A stretch of DNA of 45,863 bases from a virus, in the IMG/VR virus record IMGVR_UViG_3300021420_000059, positions 1 through 45,863 of that record; one strand, written 5' to 3'. A program made the position numbers and the translations under genes. Of the stretch, positions 6,797-14,197 are shown piece by piece; within the stretch, counting starts at the first letter, position 1, and each line of letters opens with the position of its first letter. The notes under the pieces were generated by a model, which was not told the origin of the DNA, did not search any database, and worked only from the letters and a program-made list of their open reading frames with translations.

Positions 6797-7116
6797 GCTT
6801 CAATCAGGTCAATTGGTACGCTGGCACGCTGCTCTGGGGCGCCACCCGCTACAACAACCAGGACGTACAGTCAAACTGGGACTGGCACACCGGGGTCGAG
6901 AGCTGTCACGGCAGCTTCTGCGCCGGCATCGGCATGGTGTATCTGCAGCGCATCGACGCGATCAACGGAGCGCACACAAACTTCATGCTGCAGTTGTCAT
7001 ACCGTCCGCATTGGGGTAGGCTCTCGTCGATCGACGTGGCCCACATCAGTGATGCGGGCACGACGCCTGTGAATATCGGCCGGCAAGCGGCTTTGGTGAG
7101 CATCCGGTTGCAGTAA
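6589..7116 (+). CDS. Exported PagL-like lipid A deacylase / outer-membrane protein
   Basis: 175 residues from ATG 6589 (AGGA upstream). Residues 1-40 form a signal peptide: basic start, hydrophobic IGIFAFILILCLAF (21-34) and cleavage motif ANA at 38-40. The rest is a small beta-barrel-like sequence. The end, DVAHISDAGTTPVNIG (149-164), resembles the PagL active-site stretch HxSNAG...PN.G, giving candidate catalytic His152 and Ser154; the usual Asn is Asp155, and the Glu that follows in PagL is not evident (Arg or Gln there). PagL removes the 3-O acyl chain of lipid A in the outer membrane. The fit is good in layout but modest in identity. It closes the sugar/LPS run. Confidence 0.65.
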   Translation: MFTSIWTYLQRLVGNGKAATIGIFAFILILCLAFCHKANAGEVDVRLGSSFGTQGTGPVLGLQLKAPLLGFNQVNWYAGTLLWGATRYNNQDVQSNWDWHTGVESCHGSFCAGIGMVYLQRIDAINGAHTNFMLQLSYRPHWGRLSSIDVAHISDAGTTPVNIGRQAALVSIRLQ

Positions 7117-7117
7117 C

Positions 7118-7264
7118 ATGGCGAAGGACAAGAAGGACCGCGATACCGCGGATTGGCTCGACGAAGCCGAGGAGCGTCGTCGAAAAGAAGAGCTTGAGCA
7201 CGCCCGCCGACAGGAGCGCCGTGAGAAACACCGTAGCAAAACGCCTCCGCCGGATAGCCGCTGA
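7118..7264 (+). CDS. Small highly charged protein (48 residues)
   Basis: ATG 7118, two bases after the previous stop, 48 residues. It is dominated by Lys, Arg, Glu and Asp (EERRRKEELEHARRQERREK) and would form one charged helix. It overlaps the next gene in another frame. No family recognised; close packing and a start right after the PagL-like gene are the support. Confidence 0.5.
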   Translation: MAKDKKDRDTADWLDEAEERRRKEELEHARRQERREKHRSKTPPPDSR

Positions 7265-7544
7265 GTTCGGCCTTCCGGAGGAAACCAAGTACGCGCCCGG
7301 CGGCCCTCTGCGCCGGCGCCCGCCCAAGACCATGCCCGATGGCACCGTGCAGCCCGGGGCCCCGATTCCGCGGCCGTTCGTGCTGCGCGCGTGCTGGCGC
7401 CTTGTCTACAAGCACGCCAAGCAGGCGTACAAGGGCAAGCCGCTGAGCGTGCTGCAGCCCGAGCCCGAGCCGCAGAAGCCCGAGCAGCCGAAGGAGTTCC
7501 GTGATAAGGTGGCGGAATCCGCGAGGACCTATGCACAGAGTTGA
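7221..7544 (+). CDS. Unknown basic, proline-rich small protein
   Basis: 107 residues from GTG 7221, which has AGGAG at 7212-7216; a TTG at 7194 gives a nine-residue longer form. The first part is basic and helical (RNTVAKRLRRIAAEFGLP), the middle has a PRPFVLRACWRLVYKHAKQAYKG helix, and the end is rich in Pro, Glu and Gln. No family recognised. It lies in a run of tiny pre-replication genes between the LPS island and the primase. Confidence 0.5.
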   Translation: MRNTVAKRLRRIAAEFGLPEETKYAPGGPLRRRPPKTMPDGTVQPGAPIPRPFVLRACWRLVYKHAKQAYKGKPLSVLQPEPEPQKPEQPKEFRDKVAESARTYAQS

Positions 7545-7662
7545 CGCACCAGCGTATCATCCGACGAAGTACAAGATGCTCCCAAAACAGGAGCGTTCGC
7601 TCCCTCTCGGAGAGCAGCAAATTATTTGGCGGAACGGGTATCGTGTTCTCAAACGAGGATGA
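7531..7662 (+). CDS. Small unknown protein (43 residues)
   Basis: ATG 7531 with GAGG eight bases upstream (GCGAGGACCT), overlapping the end of the previous gene by 14 bases. The product is a short soluble protein with an aromatic and basic end (WRNGYRVLKRG). Unknown function. Support is the ribosome binding site and its fit between neighbours. Confidence 0.5.
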   Translation: MHRVDAPAYHPTKYKMLPKQERSLPLGEQQIIWRNGYRVLKRG

Positions 7663-7819
7663 CAACCCGCTTCAGCGCGGCATTCTGCACGCGCTGCAGC
7701 TCGTGGCGCTTGGTCTGTGCGCCATGATTCTCTATGAGATGGCGGTGTCGAGCGCGCTCGGCATTCCGCAGCACATGTGCATCGACGGAACGAACCTACA
7801 AACAGCGCCGCCGCAATGA
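7643..7819 (+). CDS. Small single-span membrane protein (58 residues)
   Basis: From GTG 7643 the product is 58 residues with one clear hydrophobic stretch (ILHALQLVALGLCAMILYEMAV), so it should sit in the inner membrane. A GGAACGGG stretch lies upstream. It overlaps the preceding small gene, and its stop overlaps the primase start (ATGA at 7816). Function unknown; a longer start at 7541 is possible but reads through the neighbour's coding region. Confidence 0.45.
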   Translation: MFSNEDDNPLQRGILHALQLVALGLCAMILYEMAVSSALGIPQHMCIDGTNLQTAPPQ

Positions 7820-10335
7820 CCCTCGTCGCCTCTCTCGGCAAGTACGACGCGAAGGACCCGCGTTGCAACGCCATCATTACGAAGACGTGGCGTGGGGACT
7901 TCGCCGCGTTCGTCGCTGCGATCCTGAAGAACGTCCCCGAGACCGACAACAAGGCCTCCGCGGGCTGGGTGTGCGGAGCCGAGTTCACCAAGTCGCATCG
8001 CCACGGCGACAATTTCGTGGCGCGCCATTTCCTGAGTCTTGACTATGATCATATCCTTCCCGCTCAGCTCGAAGCTGTTGTTGCTGCGTGTCGAGCCACC
8101 GCTTTCCTCGCCTATACCACGTGGTCTCATACTGCTGCAGCGCCTCGTGTTAGAGCTTGGATACCGCTATCCCGACCTGTTTCTCGCGATGAGTTCGAAG
8201 CAGTATCACGCCGTTTTGCGAGTCGCGCAGGCATTGAGCTTGCAGCACGGGAAAGTCACACCGTCGCGCAGTTCATGTACCGCCCCGCCAGTAAAACGGG
8301 CGTCCCGTTCCAACACTGGCAAGACACGACGGCGCCGTACCTCGACGTCGACAAAGTCCTAGGAGAATACGATGACTGGAAAGACCGTAGTCAGTGGCCT
8401 CGCCGAGTGGATGAGCGCGAACTGGGGCCCAGCGCTGGAAAAGCTGAGGACCCGCGCGAAAAGCCTGGAATCGTCGGGGACTTCTGCCGCGCCTTCAGCA
8501 TTCGACAAGCTATCGAGCGATTTGAACTCCCGTATCGACGCGGAAGTTCTGAAGACCGTTGGACTTACACCGAAGGAAGCCGACCGGATGGAGCAGTCAT
8601 CTACGACGACGACACGAAACTCCATTCCCACCACGATACAGATCCTGCGAGCGGGCAGCACAACGCCTATGATCTCGTGCGATTGCACCGATTCGGAGCT
8701 CTCGATTCTTTTGACGGTGATCTACCGCTTGCTCGACGAGCTTCGTCCGCGGCAATGGAAGTTTTCGCTCGTGCACTCCCCGAGCTCGCCGAAGCCGATT
8801 TCGCTTCCCTTGGTTTTAACGACCTCACAGCAGGGAACAGCATGGTGGGCGGCGGCCGGGAACAGCAACCTGTGCCCGAGCTGCGGCCAGCTGAACGTCA
8901 GCATCCCGCGGCTGGGCTACTACCATGTCTGCCTGCCGAAATCCCTGTTGCAACCTCCGTCACCTCCGACCTCGAAAACGCCCGCCGCATCCAGCGCAAA
9001 TTCGGGCAGGAACTCTTCGCGGTCGGCCAAGCGTTCTTCTCGTGGCAGAAAACGCACTGGGTCAAAGACGACGGACCGGTAATACGTCTGATCGCACAAC
9101 TTCCTACCCTTGTCGAGGCCGAAGCGGAGGGCCACGATGAAGACACCTCCAAGCAGCTGCGCAAGTGGTCCGCGCAGTGCAACATGGCGTCCACGCGCAA
9201 GACCTGTCTCGTCGAACTCAGTAATTTCCTAGACTTCAAGGCGGACAATCTCAATGCTGACCCCGGACTCTTTAATTGCCTGTCGGGAACGATTGACCTA
9301 CGAACTGGACAAATACGACCTCACAGAGCAGGAGATTTCATTACTTCGTGCGCACCTACGGAATATAGTCCTACAGCGCCGCGCAAGCGCTTTGATTCGT
9401 TCCTCCGCGAGATCTTCCGGGGAGACGAAGACATCATTGCCTTCGTCCAACGCTGGTTTGGCTATACCATCACCGGAGAGACTCGAGCCCACGCCATCGT
9501 CTTCCACGTCGGCGAAGGAGCCAACGGCAAGTCCAAGCTCATCGAAGCCATCGAAAATGCCATCGGAAGCTACGCTACTGCGGGACCTCGACAACTTCTT
9601 GCGCTGCGCACCAATGGTGGAGAAGCCGCCTCGCCCGAAGTGACGAAGCTCCTCGGTAAGCGCATGGTCACGCTGGTGGAGACCAACCGCAATGCCGTCT
9701 TCGACGACGGCCTGCTCAAGAACCTGACCGGGGGCGATCGGCTCACGGCGAGGAATCTCTACGAGGGGTACTTCGACTGGAAGCCCACGCACAAGCTGCA
9801 GCTCTTCACGAACTACGAGCCGCGCATCACGGGGCAGGACCGCGGACTGTGGCGCCGGCTCTACTTCATCGAGTACAAGGCCTCCTACGGTCTCAAGGCC
9901 GAGATCGAGCAGGGCATCGCGGAATTCCTCGAGGACGGAGGGCTTGACAAAAAGCTGGCGGCCGAGGCCCCCGGCATTCTCGCGTGGCTGGTCGAGGGCG
10001 CCCGGCAGTGGTATATCCAGGGCCTGAACCCGCCTCCGGTCGTTCTGCGCCTGAAACAGGCCTACAAGGACCGGCAGGACGTCATAGGACGCTTCCTAGC
10101 CGCCCGCGCCCAGCCCCAGACCGGAAGTCGGGTGCCCCTGACGCAGGGCACAGCGGCCCTCTACGGGGCGTATATGGGCTGGACGAAGGCGAACGGGCAC
10201 CGGCCGCTGGAGTCCCAGAACTTCACCCGGGAGGTCCTCAGGGGGCGCCCGGGGCTCAAATGGGTCCAATGGACCGACAAGGGCATCGAATACGAGGGGA
10301 TCGAGGGGCTGAAGCTGCGGGAGGACGGGGCGTGA
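7816..10335 (+). CDS. Replicative primase-helicase (AEP/RepB-type primase fused to D5/P4-type helicase)
   Basis: 839 residues from ATG 7816, coupled to the previous stop. The N-terminal part looks like an archaeo-eukaryotic primase: LSLDYDH (Asp76, Asp78 as metal ligands), TWSH (102-105) and VRAWIPLSRPVSRDEF (112-127). Next comes a conserved stretch, DRWTYTEGSRPDGAVIYDD and SHHDTDP...AYDLVRLHRFG, seen in many phage virulence/D5 primases. The C-terminal half is a superfamily 3 helicase of the P4/D5 type with Walker A GEGANGKS (566-573), then LVETNR and TARNLYEGYFDWKPTHKLQLFTN. It should unwind the fork and lay primers for the family A polymerase encoded downstream. Codon use drifts to lower GC between about 8040 and 8800. 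Confidence 0.9.
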   Translation: MTLVASLGKYDAKDPRCNAIITKTWRGDFAAFVAAILKNVPETDNKASAGWVCGAEFTKSHRHGDNFVARHFLSLDYDHILPAQLEAVVAACRATAFLAYTTWSHTAAAPRVRAWIPLSRPVSRDEFEAVSRRFASRAGIELAARESHTVAQFMYRPASKTGVPFQHWQDTTAPYLDVDKVLGEYDDWKDRSQWPRRVDERELGPSAGKAEDPREKPGIVGDFCRAFSIRQAIERFELPYRRGSSEDRWTYTEGSRPDGAVIYDDDTKLHSHHDTDPASGQHNAYDLVRLHRFGALDSFDGDLPLARRASSAAMEVFARALPELAEADFASLGFNDLTAGNSMVGGGREQQPVPELRPAERQHPAAGLLPCLPAEIPVATSVTSDLENARRIQRKFGQELFAVGQAFFSWQKTHWVKDDGPVIRLIAQLPTLVEAEAEGHDEDTSKQLRKWSAQCNMASTRKTCLVELSNFLDFKADNLNADPGLFNCLSGTIDLRTGQIRPHRAGDFITSCAPTEYSPTAPRKRFDSFLREIFRGDEDIIAFVQRWFGYTITGETRAHAIVFHVGEGANGKSKLIEAIENAIGSYATAGPRQLLALRTNGGEAASPEVTKLLGKRMVTLVETNRNAVFDDGLLKNLTGGDRLTARNLYEGYFDWKPTHKLQLFTNYEPRITGQDRGLWRRLYFIEYKASYGLKAEIEQGIAEFLEDGGLDKKLAAEAPGILAWLVEGARQWYIQGLNPPPVVLRLKQAYKDRQDVIGRFLAARAQPQTGSRVPLTQGTAALYGAYMGWTKANGHRPLESQNFTREVLRGRPGLKWVQWTDKGIEYEGIEGLKLREDGA

Positions 10336-10553
10336 GCGAATGGGCGTGGATCGTAACCCCGCTCGAGCCCTTCGCTAGGTGCGACAAATGCCGCGAGACG
10401 CTTCGGCTTTCCCGAGAGCATCTCGTGGCATGGCGGGCCAAGAAATATCACTTGGCCTGCCTCTTGGATCAGCTTACTGCGGCGATTCCTGATCCGACGG
10501 CTGCGCCTGAGTCGTCTCTTGACCTGACTCACTGGGGGATGCTTCCGCCTTAG
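10332..10553 (+). CDS. Small zinc-binding protein (73 residues)
   Basis: GTG 10332 overlaps the primase stop (GTGA). Residues CDKCRETLRLSREHLVAW and then YHLACL give a CxxC...HxxC zinc site. This N-terminal part is well supported; the last 25 residues lie opposite the end of a minus-strand gene (10474-10553). Function unknown; small zinc proteins next to primases may help DNA binding or protein contacts. Confidence 0.6.
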   Translation: MSEWAWIVTPLEPFARCDKCRETLRLSREHLVAWRAKKYHLACLLDQLTAAIPDPTAAPESSLDLTHWGMLPP

Positions 10554-10788
10554 GCGTCGTGTTCGCCACGAGCTCGCGCAGGAACGCCTGCCGCTCAGCC
10601 GCGGTATCGAAGAAGGCGAAGTTGGTGAGCTTGTCGGCCTTGATGATGTTGGTGAAGTTGTAGTCCTTGGCCTGGAAACGCAGAACCAAGGAATCGCCGA
10701 GCTCCTTCACGACGACGCCGAGCTTGATGAGCAGACGCCCTGGCTGGTTCTGATCTGGAGTGATGACGGTGAAAAAGTTGCCCTGCAT
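10474..10788 (-). CDS. Unknown protein, only minus-strand gene of the early block
   Basis: 104 residues from ATG 10788 on the minus strand, with AGGAG upstream. The first 80 residues look like a compact mixed alpha/beta domain (NFFTVITPDQNQPGRLLIKL, FRQAKD-like FQAKDYNFTN), and the tail is Gln/Ser/Glu/Pro-rich and probably unfolded. No family recognised. It points against all neighbours, overlaps the 3' end of the zinc protein gene by 80 bases, and starts 50 bases from a divergent plus gene. This suggests separate control, for example constitutive or very early expression. Confidence 0.7.
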   Translation of the reverse strand: MQGNFFTVITPDQNQPGRLLIKLGVVVKELGDSLVLRFQAKDYNFTNIIKADKLTNFAFFDTAAERQAFLRELVANTTPKAEASPSESGQETTQAQPSDQESPQ

Positions 10789-10838
10789 GAGGAGTCTCCT
10801 GTGTTGACTTTCCGAAACGAAGCGCGGAGGATAGCACA

Positions 10839-11039
10839 ATGAAATATTGGAAGGTAGCTTCCCCCGGCCACGGCCTTCCCCTCTACACGGAAGGCGAGAC
10901 CCGCCAAGACGCCATCAAGTCCCTCGACTGGGCGCTGGGCGGCCACAACCCATCACGGCTCCAGATACAAGAAATCCCATCCCGCGAGGCATATGCCGCG
11001 CTGACCGGACTTGAAGGAGATGACGTTGAGCAAGCCTGA
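10839..11039 (+). CDS. Small unknown protein (66 residues)
   Basis: ATG 10839 with a good GGAGG at 10826-10830. The product begins MKYWKVASPGHGLPLYTEG and continues with a helix and ETRQDAIKSLDWALGG, which resembles small HicB-like or DUF folds without a clear match. A TTGACT at 10804-10809 might be part of a promoter, but no good -10 is at the right distance. It overlaps the exonuclease gene by 14 bases. Confidence 0.6.
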   Translation: MKYWKVASPGHGLPLYTEGETRQDAIKSLDWALGGHNPSRLQIQEIPSREAYAALTGLEGDDVEQA

Positions 11040-11820
11040 CATCGGGATTCTGACTATCGACATCGAGACCTCGCCGATCGAGGCCTATTGCTGGGGGCTC
11101 TGGGACCAGAACATCGGAATCGACTTCATTAAGACCGACTGGACCATCTTCTCCTACGCCGCCAAATGGCTCGACGGGAAGAAGGTCTATTACGGCGACA
11201 CCGGCGGCCGCGGTAAAAAGCGGGTCCGCGACGACAAGGCGCTGGCCGGCGAGATCCGCACGCTACTAGACGACGCCGACATCGTAATCGCGCAGAACGG
11301 CAAGCGCTTCGATGTTCGCAAGATCAATGCGCGCCTCATCAAGCACGGCTACGCGCCGCCGCGCCCCTTCCGGGTCATCGACACGCTGATCGCGGCCAAG
11401 AAGTACTTTGCCTTCACCAGCCAGAAGCTCAAGTACACGTCCGAGTTTCTGGGTGCCCAGCCCAAGGACGAGCACAAGAATTTCCCCGGCTTCGAGCTGT
11501 GGAAGGAGTGCCTCCTTGACAATCCGGCCGCGTGGGCCGAGATGAAGAAGTACAATATCCAGGACGTGCGCTCGACCGAAGAGGTGTACCTCAAGCTGCG
11601 CCCGTGGATAGAGAACCATCCCAACATCGGCGCCTACAAGGGCTCCGATCAGGCTCTGTGCCCCAAGTGCGGCAGCGACAAACTGCAGGCGCAGGGCTTC
11701 AAGGTCCTGCAGCAGGGGCGCTATCAGCGCTACCAGTGTCAGGAATGCGCCGGCTGGAGCCGCGGCAAAGAGATGTTGATTCCGCTGTCGGTTCGGCGCA
11801 AAATGCTGGTACCAATCTGA
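11026..11820 (+). CDS. DnaQ-like 3'-5' exonuclease with C-terminal zinc ribbon
   Basis: 264 residues from TTG 11026, chosen because AAGGAG (11014-11019) sits six bases upstream; ATG 11020 and TTG 11011 are alternatives. RNase H-fold exonuclease motifs are present: TIDIET (10-15, Asp and Glu metal ligands), IVIAQNGKRFDVRKIN (motif II) and YNIQDVRSTEEVY (motif III with Asp). The last 60 residues form a CxxC...CxxC zinc ribbon (CPKCG...CQEC). Phage enzymes of this type trim DNA or RNA ends, or proofread. It overlaps the preceding small gene and lies between primase and recombination genes. Confidence 0.82.
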   Translation: MSKPDIGILTIDIETSPIEAYCWGLWDQNIGIDFIKTDWTIFSYAAKWLDGKKVYYGDTGGRGKKRVRDDKALAGEIRTLLDDADIVIAQNGKRFDVRKINARLIKHGYAPPRPFRVIDTLIAAKKYFAFTSQKLKYTSEFLGAQPKDEHKNFPGFELWKECLLDNPAAWAEMKKYNIQDVRSTEEVYLKLRPWIENHPNIGAYKGSDQALCPKCGSDKLQAQGFKVLQQGRYQRYQCQECAGWSRGKEMLIPLSVRRKMLVPI

Positions 11821-11827
11821 GGGCCCC

Positions 11828-12121
11828 ATGACTACTGAAGACACCCGTTCCCCTGAGTTGAAGCAGCTCGATGAAGTTTTCGAGATCCTGCGCAAGGGCC
11901 GCGACCAAGTCGCGCAGTTCTACGATGTGCGCCTGATTTTCGCATCTTACGCGGAGATCCTCGCCAGTCTCGCGGCCGGCATTCTCGTGAACAAGGTCTA
12001 CACGCCCGCGCAGATGGGCGCGCTCCTCGCCGACATGGTGCAGGACGCGCTCACGCGCGAGTCCAAGACCGTGCTCGAGATGCGCCACGGCACGGACGTG
12101 ATTCAGGGTGGAAAGCAGTGA
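11828..12121 (+). CDS. Unknown helical protein (97 residues)
   Basis: ATG 11828, with GAGGG seven bases upstream, and a GTGA overlap with the next gene. All-helical and acidic, with a moderately hydrophobic middle (IFASYAEILASLAAGILVNK). No family recognised. Position suggests an early nucleotide- or DNA-metabolism accessory. Confidence 0.6.
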   Translation: MTTEDTRSPELKQLDEVFEILRKGRDQVAQFYDVRLIFASYAEILASLAAGILVNKVYTPAQMGALLADMVQDALTRESKTVLEMRHGTDVIQGGKQ

Positions 12122-12504
12122 TCCGGGTCGCTGACAAGCCCCCAGAGTGGCTGCATAAGCAGCTCGACGCGCCGGTGCCGGCTGTCCTAGGCCTGCCGGT
12201 GACAGACGCGGAGCGCAAGGCGCTGCCCATCCTGACCTTTCTCACGGAGTACTTCCCCGATGCGGTCATCGAACTTACGAAGCTGTGCGTCGCCGGCAAT
12301 ATCCAGCACAACCCCGAACTGGCGCCGACGGATATTAAGTGGGCTCGCGCGAAGTCGGCTGATCAGCTCAACACGGCCTTCCGACATATCTTCGACAGGA
12401 AGCGCGGGGTCCTCAAAGACACCGACGGGTGCTTCCACAGCGTCAAAGCCGCGTGGCGGATGATGGCGCAGTCGCAGCTCGACATCGAGGAGTCGCGCAA
12501 GTGA
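12118..12504 (+). CDS. Possible dNTP pyrophosphohydrolase-like protein (DUF5664-type)
   Basis: 128 residues from GTG 12118. The layout LPILTFLTEYFPDAVIEL, then GNIQHNPE, WARAKSADQLNTAFRHIFDR and DTDGCFHSVKAAWRMMA is reminiscent of phage dATP/dGTP diphosphohydrolase-like proteins (all-alpha NTP pyrophosphatase relatives): small residues before a helix, an RH pair, and D-DG-H-AAWR. Such enzymes shape the dNTP pool. The match is by pattern memory only, so the call is tentative. It sits between exonuclease and recombination genes. Confidence 0.5.
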   Translation: MIRVADKPPEWLHKQLDAPVPAVLGLPVTDAERKALPILTFLTEYFPDAVIELTKLCVAGNIQHNPELAPTDIKWARAKSADQLNTAFRHIFDRKRGVLKDTDGCFHSVKAAWRMMAQSQLDIEESRK

Positions 12505-12680
12505 CCATTCCTTTCGTTGATGAGGGCCTGCTGTGTTTCTTGGGCAGCGACAAGATCATCCCATATTCCTATGCGGCCACGGCGCAGCAGATCGCGAACC
12601 TTCGCGAGCATTGCATCTGCATGTACATTGTCAGACTCAACATGAACTGGGCGGGAGACCTGTATGACCATCGAAGCTAA
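12501..12680 (+). CDS. Small unknown protein (59 residues)
   Basis: GTG 12501 overlaps the preceding stop (GTGA); the product is 59 residues and overlaps the next gene by 17 bases. It has a CIC pair and mixed hydrophobic character (HCICMYIVRLNMNW). No family recognised. Confidence 0.5.
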   Translation: MTIPFVDEGLLCFLGSDKIIPYSYAATAQQIANLREHCICMYIVRLNMNWAGDLYDHRS

Positions 12681-13056
12681 GTTGGACCGAATCATCGAGC
12701 TATTGGAGGCCTGCAATCGGCCGGCGCAGCCCCCAGTGGACAATGCCCACGTGGCGCCCGGCTGCGAGAAATTCGCAAACCCTACGCCAGCGTCGCCGGA
12801 AAAGAAGACGCGCGCAAAGCCGGCTGCGACTGCTCCGGCCCCGGCCTCTGCGACCGCTGCGCCCCCGGCCCAGACCACCAGTGTTGCCGCTGCTACACTT
12901 GACGACGTCCGCGTCGCCCTCGTGACGCTCTCGTCCAAGACCGGCAGCCGTGCGAAGTCGGACGAGATCCTCGCCAAGCACAACGCGCGAGTGACGGGCG
13001 ATCTGAAGCCCGAGCAGTATGCGCAGGTCGTTGCCGCGTGTCAGAGCGCCGGCTAA
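12664..13056 (+). CDS. Unknown protein with helical C-terminal module
   Basis: 130 residues from ATG 12664 (GGGAGACC upstream). A short N-terminal helix (IEAKLDRIIELLEACN) is joined by an Ala/Pro/Lys linker to a C-terminal module, LDDVRVALVTLSSKTGSRAK...LKPEQYAQVVAAC. That module resembles small helical tails found on phage recombination or ssDNA-annealing proteins. The linker is clearly disordered. It precedes the recombination genes, so a helper of ssDNA-binding proteins is a fair inference. Confidence 0.55.
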   Translation: MTIEAKLDRIIELLEACNRPAQPPVDNAHVAPGCEKFANPTPASPEKKTRAKPAATAPAPASATAAPPAQTTSVAAATLDDVRVALVTLSSKTGSRAKSDEILAKHNARVTGDLKPEQYAQVVAACQSAG

Positions 13057-13529
13057 TGTTCGCGCGCGTCTGCTTCGACTACGATCCGCGCGGTCGCGGC
13101 GGAGCCGTCGGCTGGTTCAGGGGGTTCGACTTCCTGCGTCGCCGATGGGGCCTCGACCGCTCGACGGTGTTCGTGGACGGGGAACGATACCTGGATCGCT
13201 GGATCGTGTATCTGAACGGATACACGCTGCGGTTACACAGGTTCTGGCGCGGCGACGATGACCGGGCGAGCCACACGCATCCGTGGTGGTTCGTGACGTT
13301 TCCGCTCGGCGGCTACCTTGAGAAGCTCTTCGACGAGGGGCGCTACACCGGGCACCGCTTCGTTGAGCCGTGGCGCTTCCATTTCCGGCCGGCGCACTTC
13401 GAGCACTACGTGGTGCGCGGCCTTGACGGCGTGCCTTGGTGGACGATCGTGCTGACGGGGCCGAAGAACAACACGTGGGGCTTCTATCCGGAGCCCGGCA
13501 AGTTCGTCAACTGGAAGCAATGGCAGTGA
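13056..13529 (+). CDS. Cupin-like conserved phage protein
   Basis: 157 residues from ATG 13056, joined to the previous stop (TAATG). The middle carries LHRFWRGDDDRASHTHPWWFVTFPLGGYLEKLFDEG, with an HTHPW...GGY pattern like a metal-binding cupin motif, and HFRPAHFEHYVV further on. Proteins with this pattern are widespread in phages of Gram-negative hosts; their reaction is not known to me. It overlaps the YqaJ exonuclease start by ten bases. Confidence 0.6.
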   Translation: MFARVCFDYDPRGRGGAVGWFRGFDFLRRRWGLDRSTVFVDGERYLDRWIVYLNGYTLRLHRFWRGDDDRASHTHPWWFVTFPLGGYLEKLFDEGRYTGHRFVEPWRFHFRPAHFEHYVVRGLDGVPWWTIVLTGPKNNTWGFYPEPGKFVNWKQWQ

Positions 13530-14197
13530 TCCAGATTTTCACCTGCGAGCAGGGCACCGAAGAGTGGCGCAAGGCCCGTGCCGGCATCCCCACTGCGAGT
13601 CGGTTCTCCGACGTGCTGGCGCAGGGGCAGGGCAAGACGCGCCGCAAGTACATGATGGAGCTGCTCGGGGAGATCCTGACCGGGGAGCCGATGGCGGAGT
13701 TCGGCAACGCACACACGGACCGCGGCCATATCATGGAGGACGATGCGCGGCAGCTCTACTCCTTCGACGTGGCCGAGCCGCTATCGCAGGTTGGCTTCAT
13801 TCGCAACAGCTTCGCGGGCTGCAGCCCCGACGCGCTGGTGGGCGAGGAAGGCCTGCTCGAGATCAAAACGAAGCTGCCGCATCTGCAGCTCGAGGTTCTG
13901 CTTAAAAAAGAAGTGCCGGCCGAGCACATCGCGCAGTGCCAAGGGGCGCTGTGGGTGACGGGCCGCAAGTGGCTCGATTTCGTCAGCTACTGGCCGGGGC
14001 TTCCCTTATTCGTGAAGCGCGTGTATCCTGATCCCGAGTATCAGGAGAAACTAACCGTGGCGATCGCCGCCTTCAACGCTGAAATGCTGACCCTTGCTAC
14101 TACGGCGGGGACCATGCCCACCCTGCGCTTGCCGCGCAAGGTGATAGAGATCGACGCCGAAACTGAGTTTACAGACAGGAGTAAAGTAAGTGAGTGA
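13520..14197 (+). CDS. YqaJ/lambda-type 5'-3' exonuclease
   Basis: 225 residues from ATG 13520, overlapping the previous gene. It opens with QGTEEWRKARAGIPTASRFS (11-30), the usual lead-in of YqaJ recombinases. The PD-(D/E)xK core is GCSPDALVGEEGLLEIKTK (100-118) with Asp104, Glu114 and Lys116, followed by HIAQCQGALWVTG. Such exonucleases resect dsDNA ends to leave 3' single strands for annealing. The next gene encodes the expected ssDNA-binding partner. Confidence 0.9.
   Translation: MAVIQIFTCEQGTEEWRKARAGIPTASRFSDVLAQGQGKTRRKYMMELLGEILTGEPMAEFGNAHTDRGHIMEDDARQLYSFDVAEPLSQVGFIRNSFAGCSPDALVGEEGLLEIKTKLPHLQLEVLLKKEVPAEHIAQCQGALWVTGRKWLDFVSYWPGLPLFVKRVYPDPEYQEKLTVAIAAFNAEMLTLATTAGTMPTLRLPRKVIEIDAETEFTDRSKVSE

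Noticed and set aside
7659-7728. ATG frame overlapping the small membrane protein
   Set aside because: It stops after 23 codons and the overlapping GTG 7643 frame encodes a clear membrane helix.
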